DNA of 7,439 nucleotides from positions 1 to 7,439 of the forward strand of contig JBIOUF010000175.1 in NCBI GenBank assembly GCA_044866695.1, in the 5' to 3' direction. Source of the stretch: JBIOUF01 sp044866695. GTDB lineage: Bacteria > Actinomycetota > Actinomycetes > Propionibacteriales > Nocardioidaceae. Shown piece after piece: positions 4,946-7,439 of this stretch (positions are counted from its first letter, which is position 1; every line of letters starts with the position of its first letter). A program made the position numbers and the translations under genes. The notes under the pieces are model-generated. The model saw only the letters and a program-made list of their open reading frames with translations, was not told the origin of the DNA and did no database searches.

Positions 4946-6457
4946 ATGAGCGACACGCACGCCTCGAGCAACGTCGAACGGCGCGACGCGCAGCAGCTGC
5001 GCAGGGGCAGCCTCGGCGTGCTCGGCATCTCGTTCTTCGTCATCTCAGCGGCGGCCCCACTGACCGCGATGGCCGGGGGCGCCCCGGTGGCGATGCTGCT
5101 GGGCAACGGACCCGGCGTGCCGGCGGCCTACGTGATCGTGGCGCTCATGCTGCTGGTCTTCTCCGTCGGGTACACCGCCATGGCCCGGCACCACACCAGC
5201 ACGGGCGCCTTCTACAGCTACGTCACCCGGGGGCTGCGACAGCACGCGGGCGGTGCCGCCGCGTGGATCGCGCTGCTCGGCTACAACGCCATGCAGATCG
5301 GGCTCTACGGCCTGTTCGGCGCGGCGGCCTCGGCGTTCCTCGCCGACGAGCTCGACGTCTCGGTGAAGTGGTGGGTGCCCGTGCTGGTCGCGATGGCCGT
5401 CATCGCCGTGCTCGGCTACCGGCAGGTCGACCTGTCGGTGCGGGTGCTCGCCGTGCTCGTCGTGCTGGAGTTCCTGATCGTGCTGGTGCTCGACGTGGCG
5501 ATCCTGGTCAAGGGCGGCGAGGGCGGCACCACCGGGCTCACCATGGAGCCGTTCAGCTGGGACGCCCTGACCTCCGGCTCGCTGGCGATCGCGCTGCTGT
5601 TCAACGCCGCGTCGTTCATCGGCTTCGAGGCCACCACGATCTACAGCGAGGAGGCCAGGGACCCCCAGCGGACCGTCCCGCGGGCGACCTACCTCGCGGT
5701 GCTCACGATCGGCATCTTCTACACGGTGACCACCTGGCTGATGGTCAACGGCCAGGGTCCGGACACCCTGGTGCCGTTCCTGGCCGAGCTGAAGCCCGAC
5801 CCCACCGCGTTCCTGTTCGTCCTCGGCGACACCTACGTCGGCGGCGCGATGACCACGGTGATGTCGCTGCTGTTCGTGACCAGCGTGTTCGCGGCGCTGC
5901 TGGCCTTCCACAACGCGGTGGCGCGCTACCTCTATGCCCTCGGGCGCGAGGGCCTGGTCCCCGAGCGGCTCGGCCACACCCACAGGGTCCACCTCAGCCC
6001 GCACGCCGGCTCGCTGAGCCAGACCGCGCTCGCCCTGGTCGTGGTGCTGGTCTTCGTGGTGACCGAGCAGGACCCGGTGCTCGCGCTGTTCACCTGGCTG
6101 ACCCAGCTCGGCACCCTGGCGATCCTGGTGCTGATGGCGCTCGCGTCGCTCGCGGTGCTGGTGTTCTTCCTGCGTCACCCGGGACTGGACAGCCACCTGT
6201 TCCGCACCATCCTCGCGCCCATCGTCGGCGGTCTCGCGATGGCGACCGTCGCCGGCTACGCGGCCTCCCAGTTCGGGCTGCTCATCGGCGACGAGGACAG
6301 CCCGCTGAGCTGGGTGCTCCCGGGCCTGATCGTCGTCGCCGCCGTCGTCGGCGTCGTCTCCGCCCAGGGGCTGCGGCGCAGGAGCCCCGAGCTGTACGGG
6401 CTCATGGGCCGGCACCGAGGAGAGGACCTGGTCCCCGAGGGGGACCGTCAGCCCTGA
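4946..6457 (+). CDS. APC-family permease (amino acid/polyamine/organocation transporter)
   Basis: A 503-residue inner-membrane secondary transporter of the APC superfamily with about 12 hydrophobic helices between residues 23 and 472, and a polar tail after 474. Family landmarks are the helix-1 region AAAPLTAMAGGAP (35-47), matching the unwound substrate/ion-binding segment of APC carriers, and the helix-6 region NAASFIGFEATTIYSEEARDP (220-240) followed by QRTVPRA, a hallmark of this group. The ATG at 4946 is preceded by AGGGGA about 8 nt upstream. The gene is divergent from the P450 and shares the operator motif, so it probably imports the substrate of the cluster. APC carriers mostly move amino acids, amines or related cations, which hints at a nitrogenous compound, but the specificity cannot be read from the sequence. 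Confidence 0.93.
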   Translation: MSDTHASSNVERRDAQQLRRGSLGVLGISFFVISAAAPLTAMAGGAPVAMLLGNGPGVPAAYVIVALMLLVFSVGYTAMARHHTSTGAFYSYVTRGLRQHAGGAAAWIALLGYNAMQIGLYGLFGAAASAFLADELDVSVKWWVPVLVAMAVIAVLGYRQVDLSVRVLAVLVVLEFLIVLVLDVAILVKGGEGGTTGLTMEPFSWDALTSGSLAIALLFNAASFIGFEATTIYSEEARDPQRTVPRATYLAVLTIGIFYTVTTWLMVNGQGPDTLVPFLAELKPDPTAFLFVLGDTYVGGAMTTVMSLLFVTSVFAALLAFHNAVARYLYALGREGLVPERLGHTHRVHLSPHAGSLSQTALALVVVLVFVVTEQDPVLALFTWLTQLGTLAILVLMALASLAVLVFFLRHPGLDSHLFRTILAPIVGGLAMATVAGYAASQFGLLIGDEDSPLSWVLPGLIVVAAVVGVVSAQGLRRRSPELYGLMGRHRGEDLVPEGDRQP

Positions 6458-6562
6458 CCACCGAGCCGGGGAGGAGGTGATGCCTCCGCTGTCGACGGCC
6501 GAGCAGAGCGCCGGACCGGAGCGTGCGATCGGGATCCAGGCGCGCAGCCGTGGCTGGGACCG
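6458..6562. other. Convergent intergenic spacer, no clear terminator
   Basis: This 105-bp gap lies between the convergent permease and membrane-protein genes. It holds only small inverted repeats, GGAGG-TGATG-CCTCC (6473-6487) and CAGCC-GT-GGCTG near 6546-6557, with no T-run. I cannot call a terminator with confidence. Confidence 0.4.
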
Positions 6563-7084
6563 TCAGTGCAGGGTGGCCTTGAGCAGGGCGACGAGCAGGC
6601 CGAGGGCGGCGCCGGCGACGCTGCACGCGAGCCGGCCGGTCAGCCCGAGACCGCCGCGGGCGCCGGCCACGTAGCTGTAGAGGGCGAGCAGGCCGACGGT
6701 GGACCACAGCGCGATCCAGCCGGCGCGCGCGAGGTCGGCGCCGAGGAGCTCGGCCAGCAGCAGGATCGCCACGGGCAGCAGCGACGCCGCCGCGATGGTC
6801 CAGGTGTGCGCGACGGCGCGGCGCAGGGCCAGGATCGGATGGTGGCCCTCGCTGACCGCGCCGCCGACCGCGTGCGCGTGCAGGTGCGCGAGCCAGTAGA
6901 CCAGGACGGTCCCCACCATCGCGGTCACGAGCTGCCACGTGGTCTCGATGTACCCGGCCGAGGCCGCGATCACCGACGCGCAGACCACCGTGCCGGTGAT
7001 GATCCCTTCCACCCCGTGGACGAGCCGCAGCGGCTCGGGCGACGCGGTCCGCACGTCGCCGGCCTCGGACCCGTCCAGGCTCAT
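6563..7084 (-). CDS. Small integral membrane protein of unknown function
   Basis: A 173-residue protein with a short polar N-terminus (1-24) and about five hydrophobic segments (roughly 25-45, 49-66, 93-113, 118-140 and 150-170). I do not recognise a named family. The segment GVEGIITGTVVCASVIA followed by YWLAHLHAHAVG resembles conserved uncharacterised actinobacterial membrane proteins, and the histidines H67, H69, H71, H81 and H82 cluster at the end of helix 2 and in the following loop. The ATG follows GGAGGG at about 4 nt. It is convergent with the permease, divergent from the DUF7144-like gene, and lacks the operator motif, so it is probably not part of the P450 regulon. Confidence 0.8.
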   Translation of the reverse strand: MSLDGSEAGDVRTASPEPLRLVHGVEGIITGTVVCASVIAASAGYIETTWQLVTAMVGTVLVYWLAHLHAHAVGGAVSEGHHPILALRRAVAHTWTIAAASLLPVAILLLAELLGADLARAGWIALWSTVGLLALYSYVAGARGGLGLTGRLACSVAGAALGLLVALLKATLH

Positions 7085-7300
7085 CCACCCTCCGGACTAC
7101 CCGCCGTGCGCCCGCCGCACGGACCCTTGTAGTAAACCGCTGATCCCGGTCCTGCGGAACCTGGGCGACCCAGGTCCCACCGCGGGTCCCACCCCGCCGT
7201 GGGTGGTGCCCGACCACCCATCGGTGGGTCATCGTCGTCGGTGACCGCAGGCTCGGTGGCGCATGCCCTGGGCCATGACTGATCTTCGAGAAGGGGTGCG
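7085..7300. other. Divergent intergenic region with three inverted repeats
   Basis: I see no gene in this 216-bp region. It contains ACCTGGG-CGA-CCCAGGT (7159-7175, perfect 7-bp arms), TGGGTGGT-GCCCG-ACCACCCA (7200-7220, perfect 8-bp arms) and an overlapping ACCCA-TCGG-TGGGT starting at 7216, which cannot fold at the same time as the second one. No confident promoter is visible for either flanking gene. Confidence 0.55.
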
Positions 7301-7439
7301 ATGTCGGACCTGCGAGGGACGGCGGCCGAGGAGCTGCCGTACTACCGCTACTCGGGTGAGCCGCCGCGCAGCGCGTGGGTTGGCTTCGCCGGGACGATGC
7401 TGGTCCTGGTCGGTTCGTTCCATGCCATTCAGGGGCTGG
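7301..7439 (+). CDS. DUF7144-like membrane protein, N-terminal part (runs off the window)
   Basis: An open frame starts with ATG at 7301, after AAGGGG at 5-6 nt spacing, and continues past the window edge; 46 residues are visible. A polar start (MSDLRGTAAEELPYYRYS) is followed by SAWVGFAGTMLVLVG and SFHAIQGL. The pattern of W-V-x-F-A-G-x-M-L then G-x-F-H-x-I-Q-G-L is the first helix of small four-helix actinobacterial membrane proteins now called DUF7144. Their function is unknown to me. It was not checked beyond the visible part. Confidence 0.7.
   Translation, partial: MSDLRGTAAEELPYYRYSGEPPRSAWVGFAGTMLVLVGSFHAIQGL

Noticed and set aside
4706..5106. Minus-strand ORFs across the P450-permease promoter region as a possible regulator gene
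   Set aside because: They lack helix-turn-helix signatures, overlap the predicted promoters and the permease start, and have no convincing ribosome binding site.
5045..6415. A 456-codon minus-strand open frame opposite the permease
   Set aside because: It is a shadow of the permease, rich in Gln, His, Arg and Asp with no recognisable domain.
13..6480. A 2155-codon open frame on the plus strand across almost the whole window
   Set aside because: It is antisense to four well-supported genes and out of frame with the permease. Its composition (Arg, Gly, Ala, Val, His-rich, no domains) is typical of a shadow frame in GC-rich DNA.
6477..6674. A 65-codon plus-strand ORF with a strong GGAGGAGG just before its start
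   Set aside because: It runs antisense into the membrane-protein gene, its product is low-complexity, and the GGAGG is half of a small inverted repeat. Only the Shine-Dalgarno match supports it.

Overview
The window is very GC-rich and reads as an actinobacterial chromosome. The intergenic repeats (GGTTTCGAGACG...CTCCTCAACCACC type) are of the sort I associate with Nocardioides and its relatives, so a Nocardioides-like organism is my best guess. This is an inference from style, not a database match.

Layout. From the left edge there is a short repeat array (36-140). A three-gene minus-strand block follows, in transcription order: a VanB/phthalate-dioxygenase-type reductase (2050-3015), a Rieske-oxygenase-like protein (973-2013) and an acetoacetate-decarboxylase-family protein (130-939). 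Upstream of the reductase is its own putative promoter/operator and then a larger array of the same repeat family (3107-3420). A cytochrome P450 (3427-4692, minus) comes next. A 253-bp divergent promoter region separates it from an APC-family permease (4946-6457, plus). The right end holds a small five-helix membrane protein (6563-7084, minus) and the start of a DUF7144-like membrane protein (7301 to the edge, plus). These two look unrelated to the left-hand cluster.

How it fits together. Three near-identical 14-bp palindromes (consensus GTTCGGATCCGAAC) sit in front of the P450, the reductase operon and the permease, each beside or over a plausible promoter. The five genes therefore probably form one substrate-inducible regulon: uptake by the permease and oxidation by the P450, with the reductase block involved. 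The cognate regulator is not in the window.

The most surprising point is the Rieske-like protein. It keeps the family fold signatures and exact ligand spacing but has lost three of the four [2Fe-2S] ligands (C-x-H...C-x-x-H is D-A-H...S-A-Y-S) and apparently two of the three mononuclear-iron ligands. The reductase, by contrast, has an intact flavin site, NAD site and [2Fe-2S] cluster. This suggests that the reductase serves another acceptor, perhaps the P450 of the same regulon, and that the Rieske-like protein has become a pseudoenzyme, a scaffold or a protein with new chemistry. The substrate of the pathway cannot be read from the sequence.
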